The notes under the pieces are model-generated. The model had not been told where the DNA came from. It saw nothing but the letters and a program-made list of their open reading frames with translations, and did not search any database. Source: Procambarus clarkii (lineage: Eukaryota; Arthropoda; Malacostraca; Decapoda; Cambaridae). From it: a stretch of 64,000 bases of DNA. Of the stretch, positions 1-11,210 are shown piece after piece. The position numbers were made by a program, and so were the translations under genes. Positions within the stretch are counted from its first letter, which is position 1; every line of letters begins with the position of its first letter. The DNA lies in assembly GCF_040958095.1 (NCBI RefSeq), contig NC_091227.1:21922526-21986525 (forward strand). The letters run 5' to 3'.

Positions 1-700
1 TACGCATGAATATATAGTCTACCTCCACCTACAATGCTTAATGCATTATACATTTGTTCGCTATTATAATACTGAGTTTTTGTAATGTCTCCGAGAATCA
101 TTGTTTCCGTATTTTTTTTTTTCATCCGGGTTCTATAGTATTCAAATGTTTGTATTCCACTAATGTCAAGTCAGTCAAGTCAGATAGTCAGTCCTCTCTA
201 GGGTATTGTGGAAGATTTTGAGGATCATGATTTGCCAATATTATATAGGTAGGATATTATGTAGAATGCACTTCCCCAGTGTTAAACCACTCCATCGTCA
301 GGCTAGGCTCGTTAACGCGGCGGTCGTCTCCCCCTCATCCCAAGAGGCATTTATTATCGACTTCCATGTACTGTGTATTAAAAATAGTTTTTATCGTGTA
401 TAAATTCATTTTATATTCTATGTTTAATTAGGCGTATAGTAGGTTCGGTATTTAGGTTCTCAATTTCAATTTTCTTTATTATGCACCCCATACCCATCCC
501 GTGCGGCGGTGTAAAGGATTACAGAGGCACACAATCGGTTCAGAAACTGAACCCTCTATTTTTTTTTTTTTTTTGAGATATAGACAAGAGTTGTTACATT
601 CTTGTAGAGCCACTAGTACGCGTAGCGTTTCGGGCAGGTCACTGGAATACGATCCACGCCGCGAAGAATCGTTTTTTCAACCAAGTACACATTTTACTGT
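1..700. other. intergenic sequence, no gene seen
   Basis: I find no supported coding exon here. The two short open frames at 206-403 and 501-725 show no recognisable domain, have no convincing splice context and look like chance. A run of T lies at about 559-574. The stretch leads into the tRNA-like repeat at about 712-830. Confidence 0.5.
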
Positions 701-711
701 AGAGTTAAACA

Positions 712-830
712 CAGGCTGCAGTTAAGGATTTGCGCCCAGTAAATCCTCCCCGGCCAGGATACGAACCCATGACAAAGCGCTCGCGGAACGCCAGGCTAGT
801 TCGTTTAGCTAAGCAAATAACAATCTTTTG
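712..830 (-). mobile_element. tRNA-derived SINE fragment
   Basis: Read on the minus strand, the segment has a tRNA-like head with a box-B-like motif (GGTTCGTATCC) at about 768-778, followed by a short non-tRNA body. It resembles other tRNA-like repeats in this window rather than a functional tRNA: no acceptor stem closes and the box A match is weak. The boundaries are approximate. Confidence 0.4.
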
Positions 831-847
831 ACGATCTTTACACAATT

Positions 848-955
848 ATTAATGTTATATATACATGTACACATACTCATGCATACATGTACATATACAT
901 ACGTATACATATATACATACACATACATATTTAATCACCCACACAAATACACACA
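848..955. repeat. TACATA/CATACA-type microsatellite
   Basis: Imperfect tandem ATACATAC-type units with interspersed ACAC. This is simple-sequence DNA with no coding content. Confidence 0.7.
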
Positions 956-1105
956 TCAATAATCTTTTGTGTCACAAGTGATTCAACAAGAGGCTCACAA
1001 CAGTCACTATACAAGGCACTTGTTTACATCTGTGATGAATCACAGTTACTATTCTTACTGCACACCCACCCAACTGGGCGGCAGCTTTACAGTCATGTGC
1101 ATGCT

Positions 1106-1794
1106 TTACCTACAGTAAGCAAATTTTGGATACTTCGATAAGATTTCGGGCAGCACATGATTATGAATGAAGTACTTACACATTTCTTGGACACTATTGA
1201 TGGTGTTATCTCTAAATTCCGCGATTTTTTCACATTCCATTATATAATGACGTAAAGTATGTGAATAGTTCTGCTGACAGAGTTTACATTTAGTCAAATC
1301 TACATCAGCAGATGTTACAGATTCCCAGAGGTACTTGTAGCCGAGCCTAAGCCTAGCAGTGGTGTCTATGTACCGCACGTCTATAGATGACCCATAGATG
1401 TGCGGTACTTCCTGCATAATAGAATGATGATAGATGGAGTAACTGGTGTGAATTTCACTTTGCCTCAAGTCTCCGAAATTTAGTTGATGTTCCCGGAATA
1501 TTACTGCCCTCAGGCTGCTCAAAGGCAGTCCAAGTTGGTAACAATTCCCTTTTTACGAGAAAAAGTCTTGGCCAACTCATTGTTCTATCATGCATTCGGA
1601 GACCAATATGGGAAGGAATCCACAGCTAGGAGACAGACTCTGACTCCATCATTGATTATTTCATTATATCTGTGTCTAGCTTCAGAGATAAGCACGTCAC
1701 AGCTATGCCTTGGGGAGCTAAGGGCAGTCAAGGATGACAAGGAGTCGGTTCTGTTGGCATTATTTGCACTTGAAGTAAGTGGAGGGTGAAGCAT
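1106..1794 (-). mobile_element. non-LTR retrotransposon C-terminus (RNase H-like and zinc knuckle)
   Basis: Two minus-strand frames (1794-1588, then 1522-1106) together resemble the C-terminal end of a LINE polyprotein. The upstream part reads like an RNase H terminus, with an I-P-S-H-I-G-L motif near 1610-1640 obtained only across a frame change. The downstream 138-residue frame contains RLRLGYKYLWE and then a Cys-x2-Cys-x7-His-x4-Cys knuckle around 1215-1290, the usual tail of this LINE type. The frameshift between the halves and the missing reverse transcriptase mark it as a dead 5'-truncated copy. Confidence 0.65.
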
Positions 1795-1941
1795 TTACCC
1801 TCCACTTAGCCTGTAAATGTAAGCTCTGGTAAGACATGGCTCCAGAGTAGCTATGTCTTTCTGAGGATGAGGTCTCCATGCCTGGATGCAATAATTCATG
1901 TGGGAGCGCACCAGCTACAGTCTAAGTAGACCTACGCTTGC

Positions 1942-2217
1942 GGTTACATAACTGGTCGGGCTTTGGTTACAAAACTGGTGGGGCTCCGGTAACACAACTG
2001 GTCGGGGTCAGGTTACACAACTGGTGGGGCTTCGGTTACACAACTGGTGGGGCTCTGGTTACACAACTGGTGGGGCTCTGGTTACACAACTGGTGGGGCT
2101 CTGGTTACACAACTGGTTGGGCTTCAGTTACACAACTGGTCGGGCTCCGGTTACACAACTGGTTGGGTTCCTGTTACATAACTGGTCGGGCTCCGGTTAT
2201 CTAACTGGTCGGGCTCC
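1942..2217. repeat. 23-bp monomeric satellite array
   Basis: Twelve head-to-tail copies of a 23-bp unit containing ACACAACTGG and GGGCTCC/GGGCTTC. Divergence between copies is moderate, mainly at TGG/TCG and at the terminal TCC/TTC. It runs without a break into the 189-bp higher-order array and represents its basic building block. Open frames through it come from low stop density in the repeat and are not genes. Confidence 0.9.
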
Positions 2218-5200
2218 GGGGGTGTCACTTGGGCTTCGGGTTGTGCATGGTCGGGCTTCGATTCGTGTATAGTTGTGCTTCAGAGGTTTTGTTTAGTTCG
2301 TTCATGCTAGGCATGTGGTTACACAACTGGTCGGGCTCCGGTTACACAACTGGTCAGGCTCCGGTTACACAACTGGTCGGGCTCCGGTTATCTAACTGGT
2401 CGGGCTCCGGAGGTGTCACTTGGGCTTCGGGTTGTGCATGGTCGGGCTTCGATTCGTGTATAGTTGTGCTCCAGGGATTGTTTGGTTGGTTCATGCTAGG
2501 CTTGCAGTTACACAACTGGTTGGGGTCTGATTACACAACTGGTCGGGCTCCGGTTACACAACTGGTCGGGCTCCGGTTATCTAACTGGTCGGGCTCCGGG
2601 GGTGTCACTTGGGCTTCGGGTTGTGCATGGTCGGGCTTCGATTCGTGTATAGTTGTGCTCCAGGGGTTGTTTGGTTCGTTCATGCTAGGCTTGCAGTTAC
2701 ACAACTGGTTGGGGTCTGATTACACAACTGGTCGGGCTCCAGTTACACAACTGGTCGGGCTCCGGGGGTGTCACTTGGGCTTCGGGTTGTGCATGGTCGG
2801 GCTTCGATTCATGTATAGTTGTGCTCCAGGGGTTGTTTGGTTGGTTCATGCTAGGCTTGCAGTTACACAACTGGTTGGGGTCTGATTACACAACTGGTCG
2901 GGCTCCGGTTACACAACTGGTCGGGCTCCGGTTATCTAACTGGTCGGGCTCCGGGGGTGTCACTTGGGCATCGGGTTGTGCATGGCCGGGCTTCGATTCG
3001 TGTATAGTTGTGCTCCAGGGGTTGTTTGGTTGGTTCATGCTAGGCTTGCAGTTACACAACTGGTTGGGGTCTGATTACACAACTGGTCGGGCTCCGGTTA
3101 CACAACTGGTCGGGCTCCGGTTATCTAACTGGTCGGGCTCCGGGGGTGTCACTTGGGCTTCGGGTTGTGCATGGTCGGGCTTCGATTCGTGTATAGTTGT
3201 GCTCCAGGGGTTGTTTGGTTCGTTCATGCTAGGCTTGCAGTTACACAACTGGTTGGGGTCTGATTACACAACTGGTCGGGCTCCGGGGGTGTCACTTGGG
3301 CTTCGGGTTGTGCATGGTCGGGCTTCGATTCGTGTATAGTTGTGCTCCAGGGGTTGTTTGGTTGGTTCATGCTAGGCTTGCAGTTACACAACTGGTTGGG
3401 GTCTGATTACACAACTGGTCGGGCTCCGGTTACACAACTGGTCGGGCTCCGGTTATCTAACTGGTCGGGCTCCGGGGGTGTCACTTGGGCTTCGGGTTGT
3501 GCATGGTCGGGCTTCGATTCGTGTATAGTTGTGCTCCAGGGGTTGTTTGGTTTGTTCATGCTAGGCTTGCAGTTACACAACTGGTTGGGGTCTGATTACA
3601 CAACTGGTCGGGCTCCGGTTACACAACTGGTCGGGCTCCGGTTATCTAACTGGTCGGGCTCCGGGGGTGTCACTTGGGCTTCGGGTTGTGCATGGTCGGG
3701 CTTCGATTCGTGTATAGTTGTGCTCCAGGGGTTGTTTGGTTGGTTCATGCTAGGCTTGCAGTTACACAACTGGTTGGGGTCTGATTACACAACTGGTCGG
3801 GCTCCGGTTACACAACTGGTCGGGCTCCGGTTATCTAACTGGTCGGGCTCCGGGGGTGTCACTTGGGCTTCGGGTTGTGCATGGTCGGGCTTCGATTCGT
3901 GTATAGTTGTGCTCCAGGGGTCGTTTGGTTCGTTCATGCTAGGCTTGCAGTTACACAACTGGTTGGGGTCTGATTACACAACTGGTCGGGCTCCGGTTAC
4001 ACAACTGGTCGGGCTCCGGTTATCTAACTGGTCGGGCTCCGGGGGTGTCACTTGGGCTTCGGGTTGTGCATGGTCGGGCTTCGATTCATGTATAGTTGTG
4101 CTCCAGGGGTTGTTTGGTTCGTTCATGCTAGGCTTGCAGTTACACAACTGGTTGGGGTCTGATTACACAACTGGTCGGGCTCCGGTTACACAACTGGTCG
4201 GGCTCCGGTTATCTAACTGGTCGGGCTCCGGGGGTGTCACTTGGGCTTCGGGTTGTGCATGGTCGGGCTTCGATTCGTGTATAGTTGTGCTCCAGGGGTT
4301 GTTTGGTTGGTTCATGCTAGGCTTGCAGTTACACAACTGGTTGGGGTCTGATTACACAACTGGTCGGGCTCCGGTTACACAACTGGTCGGGCTCCGGTTA
4401 TCTAACTGGTCGGGCTCCGGGGGTGTCACTTGGGCTTCGGGTTGTGCATGGTCGGGCTTCGATTCGTGTATAGTTGTGCTCCAGGGGTTGTTTGGTTCGT
4501 TCATGCTAGGCTTGCAGTTACACAACTGGTTGGGGTCTGATTACACAACTGGTCGGGCTCCGGTTACACAACTGGTCGGGCTCCGGTTATCTAACTGGTC
4601 GGGCTCCGGGGGTGTCACTTGGGCTTCGGGTTGTGCATGGTCGGGCTTCGATTCGTGTATAGTTGTGCTCCAGGGGTTATTTGGTTGGTTCATGCTAGGC
4701 TTGCAGTTACACAACTGGTTGGGGTCTGATTACACAACTGGTCAGGCTCCGGTTACACAACTGGTCGGGCTCCGGTTATCTAACTGGTCGGGCTCCGGGG
4801 GTGTCACTTGGGCTTCGGGTTGTGCATGGTCGGGCTTCGATTCGTGTATAGTTGTGCTCCAGGGGTTGTTTGGTTCGTTCATGCTAGGCTTGCAGTTAAA
4901 ACAACTGGTTGGGGTCTGATTACACAACTGGTCGGGCTCCGGTTACACAACTGGTCGGGCTCCGATTATCTAACTGGTCGGGCTCCGGGGGTGTCACTTG
5001 GGCTTCGGGTTGTGCATGGTCGGGCTTCGATTCGTGTATAGTTGTGCTCCAGGGGTTGTTTGGTTGGTTCATGCTAGGCTTGCAGTTACACAACTGGTTG
5101 GGGTCTGATTACACAACTGGTCGGGCTCCGGTTACACAACTGGTCGGGCTCCGGTTATCTAACTGGTCGGGCTCCGGGGGTGTCACTTGGGCTTCGGGTT

Positions 5201-5440
5201 GTGCATGGTCGGGCTTCGATTCGTGTATAGTTGTGCTCCAGGGGTTGTTTGGTTCGTTCATGCTAGGCTTGCAGTTACACAACTGGTTGGGGTCTGATTA
5301 CACAACTGGTCGATCTCCGGTTACACAACTGGTCGGGCTCCGGTTATCTAACTGGTCGGGCTCCGGGGGTGTCACTAGGGCTTCGGGTTGTGCATGGTCG
5401 GGCTTCGGTTCGTGCATGGTTGTGCTCCAGGGGTTGTGTG
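2218..5440. repeat. 189-bp higher-order satellite array
   Basis: The anchor GGTGTCACTTGGGC-type motif recurs 18 times, at 2221, 2412, 2601, 2767, 2956, 3145, 3288, 3477 and then about every 189 bp to 5368. Each unit can be split into eight modules. Seven are 22-23 bp, like the array to the left, and one longer module of about 29 bp contains TTCATGCTAGGC. Two intervals are shortened by exactly 23 bp (166) and 46 bp (143). Because 189 equals 3 x 63, open frames of up to 525 codons (3342-4919) run through the array. They are periodic, lack splice or start context, and I do not regard them as genes. Confidence 0.95.
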
Positions 5441-6140
5441 CTAATGCCTCGTGTTTCTTTGCTAGATCATTATGGTTGTTTCTTTGCTATGGCTGAGTGC
5501 ATGTTTATTTTCTAACATTTTCATTGTTGTATTCTTGCAAGAGTTCCAGGTTTCTTTTTTTTTATAGGGCTCAATTGTTTGTTTGCTTTGGCTCCAAAGT
5601 TAGTTGTTGTGGCAAGGGTGGGGGGGGGGGCGAGGTTGTTAGGTAGGGCTAAGGATTTGTTTGGTAGAGCTATAGGGAGGGAGTTTGTTTGGGCTCTGGG
5701 GCTGTTAGGCTTGGATGAGATGTTTTCTTGCTAGGCTTGCAGGTACACAACTGTTTGGGGTCCGGTTACACAATTAGTTGGGGTCCGGTTACATAACTGG
5801 GGGGGCTTCGGTTACACTATTGGTCGGGCTCCAGTTACAAAAGGGGTCGGGGTCCGGGGATTTCACTTGGGCTGCAGGTTGTGCATAGTCGGGCTTCGGT
5901 TTGTGTATGTTTGTGCTTCGGATATTGTTTGTTCGGTTCGTTACGGTTACACAACTGGTCGGGCTGCGGTTACGTACCTGGTCGGGCTTCGGGATGTGCG
6001 TATTTGGGCTTCGATTTGTGCAAAGTTGTGCCACAGAGGTTTTGTTGGGTTCGTTAATTCATGCTAGGCTTGCAGTTACACAACTGGTCGGGGTCCGGTT
6101 ACACAACTGGTCGGGCTTCGGGGTGCACAATAAACTACCA
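5441..6140. repeat. diverged satellite margin
   Basis: After about 5440 the array decays. Unrelated T/G-rich sequence with a G11 run near 5620 follows, then strongly diverged 23-bp modules reappear from about 5741 to 6125, recognisable by ACACAACTG and GTCGGG. This older-looking edge lies on one side of a homogeneous core, as expected for satellites homogenised from the centre. Confidence 0.75.
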
Positions 6141-6388
6141 CTCGCTGGTTGTATAGGGGGATGCTTAATGAACTCTCCACCTCTGGCGGTAAAAAATAAA
6201 TGAAGTGTGCAACTGCTGTTTAGATGCAAACATGCAATAATCCAGTGGATTATTGGAGTTGTATTGTTTGCACCATCTTGAGTCTATTCGTTCTGTAATA
6301 AAAGACAAAGCCCTCGCTGATAGATAATAAGATATAATGCAGTATAAGCAGTGCGTTGCGCACGTCAGCCCACATTTAATATCTAAAT

Positions 6389-6427
6389 AATAATAATAAT
6401 AATAGTAATAATAATAATAATAATAAT
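6389..6427. repeat. (AAT)n microsatellite
   Basis: About a dozen AAT/TAA units with one interrupting GTA, between the satellite margin and a minus-strand LINE end. Confidence 0.9.
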
Positions 6428-6479
6428 TTAAAAGTTCAGTAAATACATTCAGAGAGTTACAAGAGTTACATCACATTAC

Positions 6480-7000
6480 TGTACTTACCTAATTGTTCTT
6501 GTGGGGGTTGAGCTCTGGCTCTTTGGTCCTGCCTCTCAACTGTCAATCAACTAATGTACAGGTTCCTGAGCCTACTGGGCTCTATCATATCTACACATGA
6601 AGCTATGCATGGAGTCAGCCTCCACCACATCACTTCCTAATGCATTCCATTTGTCTACTACTATGAAACTGAAAAAATTCTTTCTAATGTCTATATGGCT
6701 CATTTGGGCACTCAATTTCCACCTGTGACCCCGTGTGCCCTTTGCGGTAAATAGCCTGTCTTTATCTACCCTATCAATTTTTCTGAGAATCTTGTATGTC
6801 GTGATCATGTCCCCTCTAACTCTTCTGCCTCCCAGTGACGTGAGGTTTAATTCACGTAGTCTCTCCTCGTAGCTCATAGTCCTCAGTTCTGGTACTATTC
6901 TGGTGGCAAACCTTTAAACCTTTTCCAGTTTAGTCTTATGCTTGACTAGATTGACTAGATATATATTTGGACTCCATACTGGAGCCGCAATTTGGGTATA
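6480..7000 (-). mobile_element. LINE 3' end, C-terminal ORF remnant
   Basis: The minus-strand frame 6877-6572 encodes 101 residues starting MSYEERLRELNL, followed by a GDMITTYKILRKIDRVDK motif and a KWNALG motif. This is the familiar C-terminal tail of a decapod LINE reverse transcriptase polyprotein. No catalytic reverse transcriptase motifs remain, so it is a 5'-truncated insertion. The same tail, more decayed, lies near 42.7-43.1 kb. Confidence 0.75.
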
Positions 7001-7500
7001 CACATGTGTATACCCAAGCTTGCTAATAAAAAAATTATCTTATATATTCCTAATACATAGTTTGAATTTTTTAATATTAGTTTTACTTGACGCTGAATTA
7101 CAGGTAGGTTATTCGTTTGTTGAAAGTTGAATATATGAACATAATTTATATGTAAACCATAAAAACACATCCGAGGACTGCAAAGGCTGTACATGTGTAA
7201 CAGTAATTGATGCAGGACAATTAGAAGTATATAGCAGGTTGATGGGGGAGAATTTAATATATATGAAATTCGATAACACATGAGAAAGAAGATATAGGTT
7301 GGTGGAGCGGCCGAGCTCAGGGTACGTTAACTCGCCCTGTCCGGATCCCCTTCCCCGGTGGATCATGGCAACCCTCTCATACTGCTGTCACATCCTTAAA
7401 ATAATGCAAAATATGTATAATTATAAAATGTGGTGTTTAAATTATTTTTCAAGTTGATACGTAATATTCAGGATTAGCTAAGACATTAATTTTGCAGGTA
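7000..7500. other. upstream flank of the BTB gene
   Basis: AT-rich sequence without a supported coding region. A short GC-richer piece at about 7298-7365 has a box-A-like AGCGGCCGAGCTCAGG and may be a degraded tRNA-like repeat. Nothing else is recognised. Confidence 0.4.
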
Positions 7501-7850
7501 ATGTTTTGGAGAAGTCAGCGAACCGAACACGGCAATCGGAAAGACGCCATGTTTGCTTTGTGCCACAAAGGAGGGTGAATGGCGGTTCCTTAGTCAAATC
7601 GAGGTTTCAGCGAGAAAAGTGAGTATTTTCTCTAAAGTTTGTGTCTGGCTACTAAAGAAGGACTCATAGACAAGGTTGAGATGTAGTAATGCTTGTAAGT
7701 GTATGTAGTTTGTGTTGTGTGAGGGTGTGAGTGTAGAGGGTGTGGGTGACGCTGGTAGTGGTAGCGGCTTGGTGCGGCGGCGCAGGGAGGCCGCTCTCCT
7801 CCTGCTGCTCTCCCTCCCTCTCGTCCCTTTGTCTCCACACACTCTTCCCC
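7480..7850 (+). promoter_or_regulatory. putative promoter / CpG-richer region
   Basis: Base composition changes sharply from AT-rich flank to a segment with many CpG dinucleotides, including GCGGCGGCGCAGGG near 7770-7790. It lies about 2 kb upstream of the start-codon exon and overlaps a candidate first exon with a consensus donor. I see no clear TATA box. A housekeeping-like or Inr-driven promoter is inferred from composition and position only. Confidence 0.35.
7501..7618 (+). other. candidate 5'-UTR first exon
   Basis: A CpG-rich segment ends in a strong splice donor (GAGAAAA|GTGAGTATTTTC, donor GT at 7619-7620). The start-codon exon at 9686 has its own acceptor, so the gene needs at least one upstream non-coding exon, and this is the best candidate I can see. 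The 5' boundary is arbitrary. CGCCATGTTTG at about 7545 resembles initiator-proximal motifs but would not start a long frame. Confidence 0.4.
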
Positions 7851-9685
7851 CACTGCTTACCCTAACTGCATATTCTTCCAAAGTATCTACGCTGAAATTT
7901 CGTAATTTTTTGTGGGTTTAATGGAGTAATTTGAATGCAGTTCGGTCCTTGTCAAGTAGTTTAGGTTGTCCCAGTAAGCTAATATTGTTTTAAGTTCCCA
8001 GGGTTCAGACAGCTTACATTATGATGGAAAATTGCAAATTTTTTCTCCTTAAATCTTGAGGCTTTTGGGAAACGTTATATAGTAAAAAGAAAATTTAGCA
8101 AAAATGCCTATGCAGTACCTATTAATATATATATTATTTATTTTGAAGTGAGATGATGATTCTGGGGGGTAAGATGCTCTCCGATAATCTGAAACAGGTG
8201 TGCCTGTCGAGTGAAAAGCGAGGTGTCATCCTTCACACTGGCGCGCTTGCATGCCACTTGAACCCTCAGGCATTGCAATAAGAAATATTGTTGTATCCCA
8301 ACCATTGGCAATAGGGATGCCTAAGACCTGTAAACAATGTGAGCGAGTCAGTAGGCAGGTCTGTCCCATTTTCAGGTTGGTGAGATGATATCCAACACGC
8401 AACTGAAATGAAGAGACGACGACATTTTTGGCCCATTATCAAGAATAAATGTTTCTTTTTCAGTTGTGGGTTTGAATATCGACTCTTCAACCACAATGTG
8501 ACTCATCGAATGAGAAATGTCTAGCTCAAGGCTGAAGGCATCATTCCTCATGGGGGTCCTTGGGTTGAGGCTCAGGGGTCTGACACAAAAGTCTGCTGAC
8601 AAGCTGCCACATTTGGTGGTAGTTCTTGACAGATCTTAACGGTGTGAGCACATGTCAAACTGTCCATGTGCTATTGCTGCATCCAAGTCTTCCTCCAATT
8701 TCCTGGGCATGCCACCATAGGGCTATGAACAAATGGAACAAATTGTTTTTCTCTTTTTTTTTTTTGCAGTAATGTTATTCAATAGTGTGTCTTGAGAAAT
8801 TTATAATAAAATGTGTGGAACATTGGAATGCTCAAATACATTCATGTCACTCACCTATAGTATACATAATTTATTTCATAAGCTACTTTACATACACAGT
8901 ACTATATTCAGTATTTAATGTTTCCCTCATCAAGGTTATATACTAGGGAATTTATTCCTGGCTTCCAGTAAACAATTTGCATGGAATTATCAATTGTACA
9001 GCTAGTTATGTTCTAGTTAATTTGTGTATATTGCACTATGAATTGTACGTTCAGCTACATTGATAACTTCGTTTTTAGTTTCCACTTGTAAATATGCAAA
9101 AATTTTCATTTATCAAGAATGAAGTTTTATTTTTGGGATCTTTCTCAACCAGGTTTCCAAATCAGGGCTGTGCTGAAGCTATATGATAACTTGGGTCATT
9201 GGCTTCCTTGATCATCCCCTCCTCTTTTTGTATATTTTTGTTTGTACAATACTATTCTAGTTTTCTCTAGTAGGTTAGTGTGTTATTGATGCCAAAAAGC
9301 ATTCAGGTTGCTCCAAGTCAAAAATAACTTAAGTAAAAGTGTTTTGAGATGATTAATTTTAGGTGAACAAATTAATATATTTAGTGATAAACTGTTAACT
9401 TCCATAATATACTTAGATAATATTATAAAGAATTGATTATGAAAACCACATTTTGAACTCCACTTCTTTCCTGACTTTTCCTTCTTTCCATGGGGTGAAA
9501 AGTCAACTCTTTATTACTCTTTAATTATATGTTTAATAAACTTTTAACAAGTTTAAACTAGGTAGAATTAAGCATTTTAAAATCTCCTTTATAGTTATTA
9601 AATTTAAACAAGCCTTTTACACTATTGTTTGTGTTTGATAATTTACTAATATTTTAAGTATTAATGCAAAGAATTATTTCTTCAG
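7619..9685 (+). other. 5' intron with repeat remnants
   Basis: Intron between the candidate first exon and the start-codon exon. About 8150-8640 is moderately GC-rich sequence of unknown origin. About 8740-8900 matches part of the large element at 53.9-55.8 kb: both have TATTCAATAGTGTGT followed by an AATGTGTG-like stretch (near 8775 and 54155). The rest is AT-rich with no recognised content. Confidence 0.45.
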
Positions 9686-9694
9686 AAAACAGCC

Positions 9695-9775
9695 ATGGCG
9701 AGTGGGTTGTTATCCCTGAAGTGGAACAACCACCGAAGCACTTTCTTCCATATCCTCTCCACTATTAGGAGCAAG
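9695..9775 (+). CDS. BTB-zinc finger protein, shared coding exon 1
   Basis: Encodes residues 1-27, from MASGLLSLKWNN to TIRSK. L-K-W-N-N-H at residues 8-13 is the hallmark opening of the lola/tramtrack/Broad subgroup of BTB proteins (usually L-R/K-W-N-N-H/Y). The ATG at 9695 has a near-ideal translation context (GCCATGG). The exon starts after the acceptor TTATTTCTTCAG at 9685, giving nine untranslated bases. It ends at the donor AAG|GTAAGC (GT at 9776-9777) in phase 0. An upstream non-coding exon is therefore required. The exon supplies the first beta strand and helix of the BTB fold. Confidence 0.92.
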
Positions 9776-9849
9776 GTAAGCATAATTTTTATAATAAACA
9801 ATAAATCACACTAATGTGATATATGAGGAAAATTTTATTATAATTTACT

Positions 9850-10075
9850 GGGTTATACTGTTCAACCACTTGTGCTGGACGGTAGAGCGACGGTCTGCCT
9901 TTATGTAGGTCGGTGTTCAATCCCCCTACCATACACAAGTGGTTGGGGCACCATTCCTTCCCTCTGTCCCATCCCAAATCCTTATCCTGACCCCTTCAAA
10001 GTGCTATATAGGTATAATGGCTTTGCACTTTCCCCCCTGATAATTCCCCTTCCCCTTCTGCCATATTCAGAGTTG
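9850..10075 (+). mobile_element. tRNA-derived SINE, copy 1
   Basis: The tRNA-like head has a box A (GGTAGAGCGACGGTC, about 9890-9905) and a box-B-like GGTGTTCAATCCC about 40 bp later. A body follows ending in GGCTTTGCACTTTCCCCCC. A second copy at 26965-27165 shares head and body in the same order. It starts only about 75 bp downstream of the exon 1 donor. Confidence 0.75.
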
Positions 10076-10242
10076 TCATTAATTAAGAGTTAAGGTCCTA
10101 TATTTTCCATGGAAGGCCTGTATCTAATATGTTCATGGTTGGGGGATGAGCTGTAGATGATTAATTTCATAAATATTTTTCAGCATTGATATTGCCAATT
10201 TGACATAAAATGTGTAGCTTGAAAATTAATATACTCAAGAGC

Positions 10243-10340
10243 ACCGTGTTGTGTAGTGGTTAGTACATTCACCCACTTACCTTACATGAGTATGAGCTGG
10301 GTTCAAACCTTGGGCAGTAAGCATGAGGAAACTGGATGTA
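10243..10340 (+). mobile_element. tRNA-like repeat fragment
   Basis: Contains a box-A-like TGTAGTGGTTAGTAC and a box-B-like GGGTTCAAACCTTGG spaced as in a tRNA. The flanks do not close a cloverleaf, so a degenerate SINE head fits better than a tRNA gene. Confidence 0.45.
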
Positions 10341-10489
10341 AAATGATTAGCAAACAATGGTCTTGGAAAAAATATGGGGGTTAATAATGTAGCTAGTTCT
10401 AGTACCTGGCCTCAGGTATAAATCTGCTGAAGGTAAATGGCAATGGAAAATAATTTTCTAAGCAGTACACAATAATTTATATACACAGT

Positions 10490-11210
10490 ACACAGTAGTA
10501 GAGTTTCTTACATAATAAAGAGGCAAGATCCTACTGACCTCTTGAGATCTGGTGCACTCAGAGCAGGTTGACAGTCTTCACAGGTGCAGTGGGTCTTTGC
10601 TGGGTCATACTAGTGTAAAGAGAGACAGAGTGAGTTCTATATAGAATTCTATATTCAAACCTAACCAAAAAGTGTATTGTATTACATAATGTAAAGTTTT
10701 TAGAAACCTTTCTAGATGAAACTTTGCAACACAGACCACCAAACTGCACCCTAGATGACTACCTAACACCACCACTTCACAAAGGAGGTAGTAAAGCTGA
10801 TGCAAAAAGTATAGGCCAGTAGCTCTTAATATTGCACATCATAAAAATCTTTGAAATGGTGCTAAGAAGTAAGATAACAAAACTCATGGAATCAGTGTCT
10901 ACATAACCGTGGGCAACTTGGGTTCAGATCAGGGTGCTCTTGCCTCACAATTTCTAGACCACTATGACATGGCCCTAGATGCCATGAAAGACAAAATTCT
11001 GATGTAATATAAACAGGTTTTGTAGAAGCCTTTTGAGAAATTTGACCATGTTGTTATTGCACATAATGCACACAAAAGGAATTACTGGCAAAATAGGGAG
11101 ATGGATCTTTAACCTCCTAACAAACAGGACCTAGAGTTTAATAGTCAACAAGGTAAAATCTGAATTGTATACCGTGAAAAGCTCAGTTCCCGAATGTACC
11201 GTCTGATAAC
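10490..11210 (+). mobile_element. LINE reverse transcriptase fragment
   Basis: Frame-broken sense-strand remnant. Recognisable blocks are HIIKIFEMVLRSK (about 10835-10875), the pattern F-x-x-S-L-L-R-N-L-T for the A/B motif region, and GKIGRWIFNLLTNRT at about 11088-11135. The W-I-F-N-L/F-L-T-N-R-T block is typical of decapod LINE reverse transcriptases and recurs near 52.2 kb and, on the minus strand, near 28.95 kb. Several stops and frameshifts mean it is not functional. Confidence 0.65.

Noticed and set aside
2218..5440. CRISPR-like regularly spaced repeats
   Set aside because: The spacers are themselves repeats of the same monomer, there are no unique spacers, and the context is eukaryotic.
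1938..5496. Long open frames with 63-residue repeats, read as a repetitive protein gene
   Set aside because: Frame stays open only because the 189-bp unit is divisible by three. No splice sites, start context or unit-level codon bias is visible, and the DNA repeat extends into non-open parts.
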